From the IMG/VR virus record IMGVR_UViG_3300035678_000002, positions 1-58,530 of that record: DNA of 58,530 nt, one strand, 5' to 3'. Shown here one piece after another: positions 15,003 through 21,655 of the stretch (position 1 is the stretch's first letter; every line of letters begins with the position of its first letter). Origin of the DNA: a virus. Under the pieces are notes generated by a model that was given only the letters and a program-made list of their open reading frames with translations, searched no databases and was not told where the DNA came from. The position numbers were made by a program, and so were the translations under genes.

Positions 15003-15097
15003 TGGGAAGAGCAGGATTCGAACCTGCGGCCTTCTTACCGGCCCCTCGTCCGGCTGACCCCTGAGCGGGGTGCGCTCTACCGCTGAGCTATCTCCCC
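15003..15097 (-). tRNA. tRNA-like gene with expanded anticodon/variable region
   Basis: 95 nt. Acceptor GGGGAGA/TCTTCCC, D arm GCTC-AGCGGTA-GAGC and T arm GCAGG-TTCGAAT-CCTGC are near perfect. Between D and T arms are 46 nt instead of about 23, folding as CCCC-GCTCA-GGGG, CCGG/CCGG and GGCC/GGCC hairpins. No 7-nt loop with U33 is evident. Class II with long variable arm is the alternative, but the anticodon stem still fails. Confidence 0.6.
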
Positions 15098-15149
15098 ATG
15101 ACCGGCTAGTAGATCACCCCTGGCCGCCGGTCCGAGCCAGGGAGGGCTG

Positions 15150-15323
15150 CTACTTCTGGTCGCCGCCCTTGAAGACCACGATGATCTTCCCGAGCAGGGA
15201 CTTGTCGGAGGTCTTGCCGTCACCGGCCGAGGCGCCGTGGCCCTTCGGGTGTCCGGTGCCGCCGAACCAGCGGCTGCTGGACTTGCCCGACTCCTTGCCG
15301 ACGTACCGGGTCTTGCGGGTCAT
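15150..15323 (-). CDS. Small Gly/Lys-rich protein
   Basis: 57 residues, ATG 15323 behind GGAGGAGACGCG. Lys/Gly/Ser-rich (KESGKSSSRWFGG, GKTSDKSLLGK), ending in a hydrophobic strand and KGGDQK. No family recognised; could be nucleic-acid associated by composition. Follows the gene at 15345 in the same direction. Confidence 0.55.
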   Translation of the reverse strand: MTRKTRYVGKESGKSSSRWFGGTGHPKGHGASAGDGKTSDKSLLGKIIVVFKGGDQK

Positions 15324-15344
15324 CGCGTCTCCTCCGAGGTGGGG

Positions 15345-15563
15345 CTACTGCGGGAGCGTGTTGAACGGGTCGTTGGGGCCGTTGTCGCTGGTGCGCTTGA
15401 CGGCGGTGGTGGCGATCTTCACCGGGGACAGGACGATCGCGCCGGTCTCGGTACCGTCGGCGCCGGTCAGCCGTTCGGCGGTGTAGAACTCGACGTCCTT
15501 GTCCACGATGCCGTCCAGGTTGACGCGTCCGCGACCATCGACGCGGTGCAGGACCAGATCCAC
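15345..15563 (-). CDS. Small beta-rich protein of unknown function
   Basis: 72 residues from GTG 15563 behind GAGGAGAAACCT. Contains GRGRVNLDGIVDKDVEFYTAE and IVLSPVKIATTAVKR, alternating strands. No motif recognised. Its leader follows the folded element at 15602-15683, which might regulate it. Confidence 0.6.
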   Translation of the reverse strand: MDLVLHRVDGRGRVNLDGIVDKDVEFYTAERLTGADGTETGAIVLSPVKIATTAVKRTSDNGPNDPFNTLPQ

Positions 15564-15601
15564 AGGTTTCTCCTCAGGGTGTGCATAGCTCCGGGCGTCG
15601 A

Positions 15602-15683
15602 GAGGGGACCGGGTGGCCCTACCTCCCGAGCGGATCGCTCGGGTTGACAGACCGGGGAGGCGTGGGCCTTTCCCGGTCCCCTC
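15602..15683 (-). ncRNA. Highly structured intergenic element
   Basis: GAGGGGACCGGG pairs perfectly with CCCGGTCCCCTC (12 bp) at the outer ends. Inside are GGCCC/GGGCC and CCTC/GAGG helices and a CCGAGCG-gat-CGCTCGG hairpin, leaving little unpaired. It fills the gap between two minus-strand genes. Could be a terminator/leader, or a small structured RNA. No known riboswitch recognised. Confidence 0.5.
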
Positions 15684-15686
15684 CGT

Positions 15687-16040
15687 CTACTGTGACCCTA
15701 CACCATGCGCCACGACGGGCGAGGCCGCCCCAACGCATGGGGTTTGCGGGTCACGGCGGGCCAGGATCTCGGCCCGGAAGTGGCTGAACAGGTTCTCCCA
15801 GTCGCAGTCGGCCGGGTGGCCGTCGAAGTCGACGCCGGGTGTGCGGGCGGCGAACATGCCGATCAGCCAGGCGCGCTCGCCGTCGGTGGTCTCGTTGGCG
15901 CCCATCAGGGTGTCGGCGATGGGGCTGGCGTACCAGGGGCCGCTGAGGTGGTCCGCCATCAGTCCGTCGTTGACGTCGAGCTGCCTGGTGATGAGCTGCG
16001 CGACGTGGCGGTTAAGCGTGTCGGCGATCCCGGCGTTCAT
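15687..16040 (-). CDS. Unknown protein, 117 residues
   Basis: ATG 16040 overlaps the preceding stop by one base (TGATG). Sequence holds LTRHVAQ-like helices, a central GPWYASPIADTLMGANET and a Trp/Asp segment (GHPADCDWENLFSHF). No family recognised. Co-transcribed with the gene starting at 16255. Confidence 0.6.
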   Translation of the reverse strand: MNAGIADTLNRHVAQLITRQLDVNDGLMADHLSGPWYASPIADTLMGANETTDGERAWLIGMFAARTPGVDFDGHPADCDWENLFSHFRAEILARRDPQTPCVGAASPVVAHGVGSQ

Positions 16041-16255
16041 CAGTGCACCTCGACCATCGCGAGGGAGGCGACGGTGTGCACGTCGGTGCTCTGGTCGCAG
16101 GCGACGGTGAGCAGGACGTTCGGGGATCCCTGCGGGTGGAAGGACTGCTTCAGCACGCCGCGCACCTGCTCGCCCTTGACGTTGCGGAACTTGACGACGT
16201 GTCCGGCGTAGGCGCCGTTGCTCTGGCCGATCTGGAATGCGTTCCAGGTCTTCAT
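16040..16255 (-). CDS. Small KOW/SH3-like beta protein (unknown)
   Basis: 71 residues, ATG 16255 behind GGGAGGACACC. Strands such as GHVVKFRNVKGEQVRGVLKQSF and NVLLTVACDQ suggest a small beta barrel of the SH3/KOW style. The assignment is by pattern only. First gene after a textbook promoter at 16287-16315. Confidence 0.55.
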   Translation of the reverse strand: MKTWNAFQIGQSNGAYAGHVVKFRNVKGEQVRGVLKQSFHPQGSPNVLLTVACDQSTDVHTVASLAMVEVH

Positions 16256-16286
16256 GGTGTCCTCCCTGGCTGGTCTGTCGTGTCTC

Positions 16287-16315
16287 AGCTTAGTCGCCCC
16301 CTCGTGCACTGTCAA
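16287..16315 (-). promoter_or_regulatory. Promoter, TTGACA-17-TAAGCT, ACAG class
   Basis: Minus strand TTGACA (16315-16310), 17 bp, TAAGCT (16292-16287), 8 nt, ACAG. Best consensus promoter in the window. A plus-strand TTGACA at 16346 may drive the divergent gene, but no good -10 was found for it. Confidence 0.8.
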
Positions 16316-16408
16316 CCCATGGTAGACGGTTCCGTAGATTAACGCTTGACACCGGGGGATCATGAGGGACCATAGAGGGAGGAGGAGCCACCCGACAGGA
16401 GGGGCGCG

Positions 16409-16675
16409 ATGGGCGCGCAGACGCTGGAGAAGGAAACGTTCGAGCTGCCGACGGTCAACCCGTGGCGGCGCCTACCGACCCCGCCGAGCCGCGAGCAGGT
16501 CCGCTTCGCCATCGACCTCTGCCGCTCCGAGCTGCCCTACGCGGAGCGCGTCGCCACCGTCCGCAGCCTCTCCGTGCTGGACAGCCAGGCCGTGTCCGAG
16601 CTGATCGACCGGCTCAAGGACGTCCGGGCGAAGCGCCTGGCGCGGCTGCGGCGCTCCCGGCGGCGCCGCAGGTAG
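16409..16675 (+). CDS. Lone plus-strand helical protein
   Basis: 88 residues, ATG 16409 behind GGAGGGG. Pro-rich N-terminus (VNPWRRLPTPPSREQ) leads into helices (VRFAIDLCRSELPYAERVATVRSL, VSELIDRLKD) and an Arg-rich tail. Oriented against neighbouring terminase and structural genes, with its own terminator at 16691, so an independent unit. No family recognised. Confidence 0.65.
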   Translation: MGAQTLEKETFELPTVNPWRRLPTPPSREQVRFAIDLCRSELPYAERVATVRSLSVLDSQAVSELIDRLKDVRAKRLARLRRSRRRRR

Positions 16676-16690
16676 CATCGGCTAGACGTG

Positions 16691-16726
16691 AAGGGCTCGG
16701 TCCTCCCCCCGTGGGGCCGGGCCTTT
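16691..16726 (+). terminator. Rho-independent-type terminator
   Basis: AAGGGCTCGG/CCGGGCCTTT pairs over 10 bp (two G-T) with a CCCC/GGGG inner loop, ending in TTT. Follows the plus-strand gene at 16409. Confidence 0.75.
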
Positions 16727-16747
16727 CACCTTGCCCGGGGACGGGAA

Positions 16748-16781
16748 CGCCCCGAGCCCCGGGGGCGGGGTAGTCGGGGCG
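16748..16781. terminator. Second hairpin, terminase side
   Basis: CGCCCCGA/TCGGGGCG with an inner CCCC/GGGG. It lies between the convergent 3' ends of the lone plus gene and the terminase. The remaining 16782-16867 shows no gene. Confidence 0.55.
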
Positions 16782-16867
16782 CCTTGAGTGTCGCAGCACT
16801 GCCGCGATTCATCCCGGTTGCCGATCCGCGAGGCCGTAGCCGTGCTGGATCATTCTCCTCGGGCAGC

Positions 16868-18289
16868 TTAGCCGTACGGGGAGCTGGAGGGCATCCAGTC
16901 GTTGGGCGACGGGGCGGCGATGCGGACCAGCTTGTTCTCCTTGCCCATCAGGAACAGCCCGGCCTGCACCAGGGCGTCGATCCGGTCCGGGCTCTTGGCG
17001 TCCTCGGGCACCCACGTGCACATCTGGTCTTCCAGCTCGATGAACGTGCCGACGTGATGCCAGCGGTTCTGCTCGTAGCGGGAGGCGACCGGTTCGGCGC
17101 GCAGCTTCTTGCCCGCCAGCGAGGTGACCTCCTTGACGGGCGGGGGGCCGGGCTCGAACAGGCCTTCCTTCTGCATCTCGGCGTAGGCGTCGGTGACGAC
17201 CTGCATGAGCCACTTCTTGCCCATGTTCGTCTCGATGATCAGCCAGGTGGCGTCGTAGCGCAGGAACATCTCCCAGGCGCGGCGAGCGGCGGCGTGCCCG
17301 ACGATCTTCTTGGTCCAGTCGGCGAGCACGTAATCCTCGTTGCCGTGGTCGCGGCCGCAGGCGAGCAGGCCGGTCTCGTCGCCCGCGCCGGTGGCGCCGG
17401 GGTCCATGGAGATGACGACGGTCTTCAGTTCGGGCAGCTCGGGCGCCTTGATGCGGTTATTTTCGATCATGGTGCGGGACCACAGGGCGCCCTCGATGTC
17501 TTCGAGGAGGTACCCGTACAGCTCCTGGAGTCCGGCCCGGGTGCCCTCGTAGATCTTCTTCAGCTCGTCGACGACCTCGCGGGAGAGGTTCGCGATGTTG
17601 TCGAAGATCGAGCCGGTGGTGATGACGATTGTGCCGTCGGTCTCGTGCTGCCACTTGATCAGCAGCTTGATCGGCTTCGGGGTGGTGGTGACCACCACGC
17701 GCGGCCGGTCGTTGATCAGCGGGGCGCGCATCGAGGGCAGGATGCCCTCGAACCAGGCGCCCCAGGTGTAGCGCCACTTCGCCAGCTCGTCGAGCCAGGC
17801 CCCGGCGGCGTTGTAGCCACGGCCGACGTCGTCGTTGTCGGCGCCCTCGAAGTAGATGATCTGCCCGGAGTTGAACTCGATCATCAGCTTGGGCGACTTG
17901 CGGTACTCGAAGTCGCGGTGGTTCTCCATGCCCATCCGGCGCAGCACCGACAGCAGGCCCGAGTTGCCCTCGATACATGCCGTACGGCAATCGTTCAGGG
18001 TCTCGGCGATGCACAGCCACTCGGTGCGCTGGCCGAACGCGTCGACCGGGTGCTTGAACACGCGGTCGAGGAGGTCTTCGGCGCCGGTGCGGGTCTTGCC
18101 CCAGCCACGGCCGGAGCGGATCAGCCAGACCAGCCAGTCGCCGGGCGGGGCGAACTGCTCGGGGCGCCCGACCCACCACCAGGCGCCCTTCAGGATGTCG
18201 TCGAGGGTTTCGCGGTTCTGTTCCCGCAGCCAGGTCCGGCGCAGGGTGGCGGGCAGCAGGGCCAGCTTCTGGGCGGCGGACAGGCTCAC
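16868..18289 (-). CDS. terL: Terminase large subunit
   Basis: 473 residues from GTG 18289, which overlaps the stop of the small upstream gene (GTGA). A TTG at 18364 in frame would add 25 Pro/Gly-rich residues and is less likely. ATPase domain: Walker A SGRGWGKT (about 59-66) and Walker B AWLDELA. Nuclease domain: ISMDPGATG with the first metal Asp, ETNMGKKW in the middle, and SPDRIDALVQA with the late Asp. The enzyme cuts and pumps DNA into proheads at the portal. Carries element copy 5 in frame. Confidence 0.93.
   Translation of the reverse strand: MSLSAAQKLALLPATLRRTWLREQNRETLDDILKGAWWWVGRPEQFAPPGDWLVWLIRSGRGWGKTRTGAEDLLDRVFKHPVDAFGQRTEWLCIAETLNDCRTACIEGNSGLLSVLRRMGMENHRDFEYRKSPKLMIEFNSGQIIYFEGADNDDVGRGYNAAGAWLDELAKWRYTWGAWFEGILPSMRAPLINDRPRVVVTTTPKPIKLLIKWQHETDGTIVITTGSIFDNIANLSREVVDELKKIYEGTRAGLQELYGYLLEDIEGALWSRTMIENNRIKAPELPELKTVVISMDPGATGAGDETGLLACGRDHGNEDYVLADWTKKIVGHAAARRAWEMFLRYDATWLIIETNMGKKWLMQVVTDAYAEMQKEGLFEPGPPPVKEVTSLAGKKLRAEPVASRYEQNRWHHVGTFIELEDQMCTWVPEDAKSPDRIDALVQAGLFLMGKENKLVRIAAPSPNDWMPSSSPYG
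17455..17468 (-). repeat. Dispersed 14-bp element, copy 5
   Basis: GATCGAAAATAACC, in the terminase gene, sense, encoding MIENN. Confidence 0.6.
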
Positions 18290-18438
18290 GTTAGGTGCCC
18301 CAACGAAGCTGCCAGCTCCGCGAGTTGTTCCCGTCGCCGGGCTCGGTAGGCGTACGCAGGGCAAGAGTGTGTGCGCGGTGCCCGGGGGTCACCCAGCCGC
18401 CCGGCACTCGGGCGACCCCCGGCCGCGCTCGCCCTCAC
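18286..18438 (-). CDS. Small basic protein between the terminase subunits
   Basis: 50 residues from GTG 18438 overlapping the small-terminase stop, ending with a TGA that overlaps the large-subunit GTG. Both junctions are GTGA, so it links the two genes translationally. C-terminal half (AYRARRREQLAELAASLG) is a convincing amphipathic basic helix. The N-terminal half is Pro/Arg-rich. Function unknown. Confidence 0.45.
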   Translation of the reverse strand: MRASAAGGRPSAGRLGDPRAPRTHSCPAYAYRARRREQLAELAASLGHLT

Positions 18439-19169
18439 TGCGGAGGAGGTGCAGGAAGGGCGGCGTCCAGCTCGCGAGTCGCCTCCTCCGCGCTCGCGGT
18501 CAGCTCCTGGAACCCGGCGGCGATCTGCTCCGGGCTCATCCGCTGCACCATCGCGTCCAGGGTCTTCATGATGTTGTCGTGCTGCACGCCGACCTCGACG
18601 CGCACCTCCGGCTTACCGGCGGCGTCGGTCTTCGTGGTGGCCGCGACGGTGACCGAGGTAGCCGAGGTGGCGCCCTTGTTCAGCGTCTCGAGGCCCAGCG
18701 CGGCGCGCTCGATGCGGGCGGCGGTGTCGAGCATCAGCACCAGGGCGTGGGGGCTGATGGAGTCGACGTCGAGGGTCTTCAGCCGCTCGAGGGCCTTGTC
18801 CATCAGCGCGCGGGCGGCCTTGGAGTGCTTGCGGGCCATCTCCTCGCGGGCGTCCTGGAGACGGATGGCGGCGATGCGGTCCTGCTCGGCGTCCCATAGC
18901 CCGGCCCGCGCCACCCACTTGCCGTAGCGGGCGATGCGGGCGATGCTGCCGTACTTCAGCGGGCTCATCGAGGCGAGCTGGGCGACGGTGCGGATGCGGC
19001 CCATGTCCCGGTACATCAGGAACAGGCCGTGGTTGCGGGGCAGTTCGCCGGGCTGGCGGTCCCAGGCGTCGATGGACGGGTCCAGCTCCAGCTCCCGGCG
19101 GGCGAGGGAGTCGAGCACTTCGGGCGTACGGCTGTGGTCGTTGCTGGTCTTGCGGTTCCGGCGGGTCAT
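18435..19169 (-). CDS. terS: Terminase small subunit-like protein
   Basis: 244 residues, ATG 19169 behind GGAGGAG. Residues about 46-100 (FLMYRDMGRIRTVAQLASMSPLKYGS then IARYGKWVARAGLWDAEQD) match the helix-turn-helix plus WxxRAxxWD pattern of actinophage small terminases. The rest is helical, with an oligomerisation-like centre, and a Pro-rich end (PAPPPQ). It would recognise the packaging site and recruit the large subunit. Position directly upstream of terL supports the call. Confidence 0.75.
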   Translation of the reverse strand: MTRRNRKTSNDHSRTPEVLDSLARRELELDPSIDAWDRQPGELPRNHGLFLMYRDMGRIRTVAQLASMSPLKYGSIARIARYGKWVARAGLWDAEQDRIAAIRLQDAREEMARKHSKAARALMDKALERLKTLDVDSISPHALVLMLDTAARIERAALGLETLNKGATSATSVTVAATTKTDAAGKPEVRVEVGVQHDNIMKTLDAMVQRMSPEQIAAGFQELTASAEEATRELDAALPAPPPQ

Positions 19170-19212
19170 GGGCTCCTCCTACGAGGGCCAAGCCTACGGG
19201 ACGTCCAGGGAC

Positions 19213-19398
19213 CTACTCGTCTTCGCCGAACAGCATGCGCCAGAGCCGCCGCATGGCGAGGTTCTTGGTGCCGCCGCCGACCTCCATGTTGCGGGAGGGC
19301 ACCTTGCCGGTCGCCTTGTACGCCTTGGCGGCGCCCTGCGCTGCCTTGCCGCCGGTCAGCTTGCCGTCGGACCGCTTCTTGTTGGCGGGATTGCCCAT
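19213..19398 (-). CDS. Small Lys/Gly-rich protein
   Basis: 61 residues; ATG 19398 is chosen because GAAGGAGAGGGTC precedes it. N-terminal half resembles small basic phage proteins (NPANKKRSDGKLTGGKAAQGAAKAYKATGK). C-terminal half is an amphipathic helix (MRRLWRMLFGEDE). Element copy 6 lies in the leader, within 30 bp of the start. Function unknown. Confidence 0.55.
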   Translation of the reverse strand: MGNPANKKRSDGKLTGGKAAQGAAKAYKATGKVPSRNMEVGGGTKNLAMRRLWRMLFGEDE

Positions 19399-19413
19399 GA
19401 CCCTCTCCTTCAT

Positions 19414-19427
19414 GATCAAAAACAATG
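19414..19427 (+). repeat. Dispersed 14-bp element, copy 6
   Basis: GATCAAAAACAATG in the leader of the 19398 gene, antisense. In transcript direction it abuts the ribosome site, as copy 8 does for the gene at 27630. Confidence 0.7.
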
Positions 19428-19443
19428 GGGTGTTAGGTGGTGC

Positions 19444-19650
19444 TCAGCGGATCTCCACCGAGCGGATATACAGGTCCGGGAACTCCTCGTCGTCGTCCTC
19501 CCAGACCAGCAGGCGCGTGCCCGGGTAGCGGGGCTTGCCGATCAGACCAGCCCTGACCGCCTCGGCCACCTCCTGCTGGGCGAACAGCTCGACCAGCTCG
19601 TGCGCGCTGTACGGGTCGACCCGCGACGACCACAACGCCCAGGCCCTCAT
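19444..19650 (-). CDS. Small protein of unknown function
   Basis: 68 residues. ATG 19650 overlaps the preceding stop (ATGA). Trp-bearing helical start (RAWALWSSRVDPYSAHELVELFAQQEV), then LLVWEDDDEEFPDLYIRSVEIR, a strand-rich end. No family recognised. Confidence 0.55.
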   Translation of the reverse strand: MRAWALWSSRVDPYSAHELVELFAQQEVAEAVRAGLIGKPRYPGTRLLVWEDDDEEFPDLYIRSVEIR

Positions 19651-20009
19651 ACGCCGGGCCAGAGTAGCCAGGCGGGGACGTCGAACACACTGACGATCAT
19701 CGCCGCGCCGTCCGCCCACATCTCGGCGTCGTCGGCGATCAGCGGCGGGATCTCCTCGGCGGCCAGGCGGCGGCCGGTGGCCCGGTAGACCAGGGCGTCG
19801 GTGCGGCCCCGGTCCATGGCCTTCTCGCCGTGCCACTCGTACAGCCAGGCGGTGAACCCCTGCGGGGACCAGCCCGACCAGACGATCTGTGCGGGGGCGG
19901 CCAGGTCGGGCGGCAGGAAGGCCACCTCCTCGCCGTCGAACGGCCCTCCGAGCAGCAGCAGGCGGGCGCAGATGCTGGACGGGGTGTGCGGCCAGGCCCA
20001 GTTAGCCAC
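19647..20009 (-). CDS. Unknown protein, 120 residues
   Basis: Start GTG 20009, overlapping the upstream gene by 8 nt. Features: LLLLGGPFDGEEVAFLPPD near the N-terminus and an acidic helix (AEEIPPLIADDAEMW). GGPFDG is typical of small actinophage proteins of unknown role. Part of a chain of overlapping genes from 20870 to 19444. Confidence 0.6.
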   Translation of the reverse strand: MANWAWPHTPSSICARLLLLGGPFDGEEVAFLPPDLAAPAQIVWSGWSPQGFTAWLYEWHGEKAMDRGRTDALVYRATGRRLAAEEIPPLIADDAEMWADGAAMIVSVFDVPAWLLWPGV

Positions 20010-20190
20010 GACGGGGCCGCATCAGGACGACGGCGGACATGGCGTAGCGGGCTTCCGATCCGACCGGCCACATGGAGTGCGCCGCCGGGCCGTCCTCCTT
20101 GTAGATGCGAATCATCTCGTCCACCTCGTTCAGGCGCTCGGACCGAAGGCCCGCAGTGGAGCAGGCCAGGTCCCAGGTCTCGTCATCCAC
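20002..20190 (-). CDS. Small protein of unknown function
   Basis: 62 residues from GTG 20190, preceded by GGAAGG and overlapping the previous stop. An ATG at 20208 would overlap more. Helical middle (ERLNEVDEMIRIYKED) and a basic end (RPRRG). No family recognised. Confidence 0.5.
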   Translation of the reverse strand: MDDETWDLACSTAGLRSERLNEVDEMIRIYKEDGPAAHSMWPVGSEARYAMSAVVLMRPRRG

Positions 20191-20320
20191 GGCGCACCTT
20201 CCACACACTGAGCGGGTGACGCTGGTTCGGGGTCAGGAAGCAGGGTGCTCCGGCGCACCAGCGACCGAGGTGCCAGCGGCCGAGGCGCATCTCCCAGTGC
20301 TTCCAGTGATGCCTGATCAT
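20183..20320 (-). CDS. Small His/Trp-rich peptide
   Basis: 45 residues. ATG 20320 overlaps the stop of the preceding gene (ATGA). Begins MIRHHWKHWEMRLGRWHLGRW with a later Cys pair spaced CAGAPC, a possible metal site. Function unknown. Confidence 0.5.
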   Translation of the reverse strand: MIRHHWKHWEMRLGRWHLGRWCAGAPCFLTPNQRHPLSVWKVRRG

Positions 20321-20493
20321 TGATCTCTCCGCTCGGTCTCCTCGATGGACGGGCGGGGCGGGTCGGTCAGCTTCCATGGCTCGCGTCCGGCGTCGAGATC
20401 GAGGCGATCCCGCACGGCGGACACCGCCGACCAGTTGCGGTCGCGGATGGCGCGGGTCAGGTTGTCGGAGAGGTCGGCGGCCTCGGGGTTCAT
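20317..20493 (-). CDS. Small helical protein
   Basis: 58 residues. ATG 20493 overlaps the previous stop (ATGA) and its own stop overlaps the next start. Sequence NPEAADLSDNLTRAIRDRNW then VRDRLDLDAG is soluble and helical. No family recognised. Confidence 0.55.
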   Translation of the reverse strand: MNPEAADLSDNLTRAIRDRNWSAVSAVRDRLDLDAGREPWKLTDPPRPSIEETERRDQ

Positions 20494-20870
20494 CGGGCTC
20501 TCCCGTCATTTTCGATCATGATGCGTTCAGGGCACCGGGTCCACCGGCAGGGATTCTCCCGGAAGACGTGCTCGTACATGTCGGCGTAGCGCTCCTCGTA
20601 GAACGCCCACTGTTTCGTCCCGCCCTGATGGCCGCAGTGCGAGCGCACCCACCAGCTGAACGAGTCGTCGCGGGGCAGCCGCTGGTCGACGGGCCACTGC
20701 CCGTCGGGCATGGGACGTTTCAGCCAGACCACGCCGGGTTGAGCCGACGTGGTGCCCTTGCCCAGCCAGGTGTTCGTCTGCGCGGCGACCCGCCGCTCCG
20801 TGGGGAGCGGCGGGTGCTGGCGTTCCTGGTTGCGCTCGTGGCGCTTGCGGCCCTCTGCGGTCACGACCAC
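20490..20870 (-). CDS. Unknown protein with Cys/His pairs
   Basis: 126 residues. The start at 20870 overlaps the end of the ParB-like gene by 10 nt. A conserved-looking core HCGHQGG, KQWAFYEERYADMYEHVF, then CRWTRCPERI may form a zinc site. Element copy 7 encodes its last residues (MIENDG). Confidence 0.6.
   Translation of the reverse strand: MVVTAEGRKRHERNQERQHPPLPTERRVAAQTNTWLGKGTTSAQPGVVWLKRPMPDGQWPVDQRLPRDDSFSWWVRSHCGHQGGTKQWAFYEERYADMYEHVFRENPCRWTRCPERIMIENDGRAR
20504..20517 (-). repeat. Dispersed 14-bp element, copy 7
   Basis: GATCGAAAATGACG, at the 3' end of the 20490-20870 gene, sense. Confidence 0.6.
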
Positions 20871-21655
20871 TCAGGCAGGGCGGTGGTGCGGCGGCGCTGG
20901 TTGTACAGGTTGGTGATGACCCGGGCGACCTGCGTGGACAGGTTGCCGGAGCGGGTGAACATCTGGCCCCGGGCGTTGCCGACCAGCCCGTCCGGGCCGC
21001 CGGGGACGCTGGCGAGGCGCTTGGCCAGGTCTCCCAGGTCGACGTCCCGGCCGTAGCGGGCGAGCATCCGACCGACGCCCTCCACGAGCGCGCCCTGCAC
21101 GGCGGCCGGGCGGTGCCCGTACGCCAGGGTCAGCACGGCCAGGGTGCCATCGGCGGCCTCCGGGTTCAGCGCGTACACGCGCTCCAGGCTGGCGATGGCG
21201 GACAGGCGCGACTCGATGGCGGACACGCCGACCGACCAGCCGTGGTCGTTGAGGAACCCGGCCAGGCGCACGGCGGCGGGGTCCTGCTCGACGCAGGCGA
21301 TGAGGAACTGGTCGATGCGCGACACCTTCTCGGTGGTGTTGAGCAGCCGGAACAGCGCGGCCTCTTCGGGGATGGTGAGCCCGTGGTACTCCATCGTCGG
21401 GATGACGCCGGTGTAGGCGGCGGCCTCGGCGGCCCGGTAGCGGTGCTGGCCGTCGATGACGTGGATGCGCTTCGGCGAGCGGAAGGAGGTGGTCAGCACG
21501 CCGAGGGCGTCGGGCTTGAAGGCGTCGGCCATCTTGCCGACGCGGGCCTTCTTCAGGCTGCGCTGCACGTTGGGGTCGACCCAGAGGTCACCCACCTTGC
21601 GTTCGACCATCTCGTACGTGACGCGGTTGGGGTTGGTCGGCCTCGGGTTGCTCAC
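20861..21655 (-). CDS. ParB/Srx-fold protein, DUF6551-like
   Basis: 264 residues. ATG 21655 overlaps the upstream ParB-like gene stop (ATGA). Residues about 25-80 carry the ParB-N signature: VDPNVQR, MADAFKPDALGVL, and IDGQHRYRAA. This domain in stand-alone proteins can bind or hydrolyse nucleotides or DNA. The C-terminal half is helical with no clear HTH. Together with its neighbour it forms a pair without a ParA, so classical partitioning is unlikely; a role in replication, regulation or host DNA takeover is possible. Confidence 0.75.
   Translation of the reverse strand: MSNPRPTNPNRVTYEMVERKVGDLWVDPNVQRSLKKARVGKMADAFKPDALGVLTTSFRSPKRIHVIDGQHRYRAAEAAAYTGVIPTMEYHGLTIPEEAALFRLLNTTEKVSRIDQFLIACVEQDPAAVRLAGFLNDHGWSVGVSAIESRLSAIASLERVYALNPEAADGTLAVLTLAYGHRPAAVQGALVEGVGRMLARYGRDVDLGDLAKRLASVPGGPDGLVGNARGQMFTRSGNLSTQVARVITNLYNQRRRTTALPEWS

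Noticed and set aside
16346-16374. Definite plus-strand promoter for the 16409 gene
   Set aside because: TTGACA is present but the best -10 candidates at usual spacing are poor, so it is mentioned only as possible.
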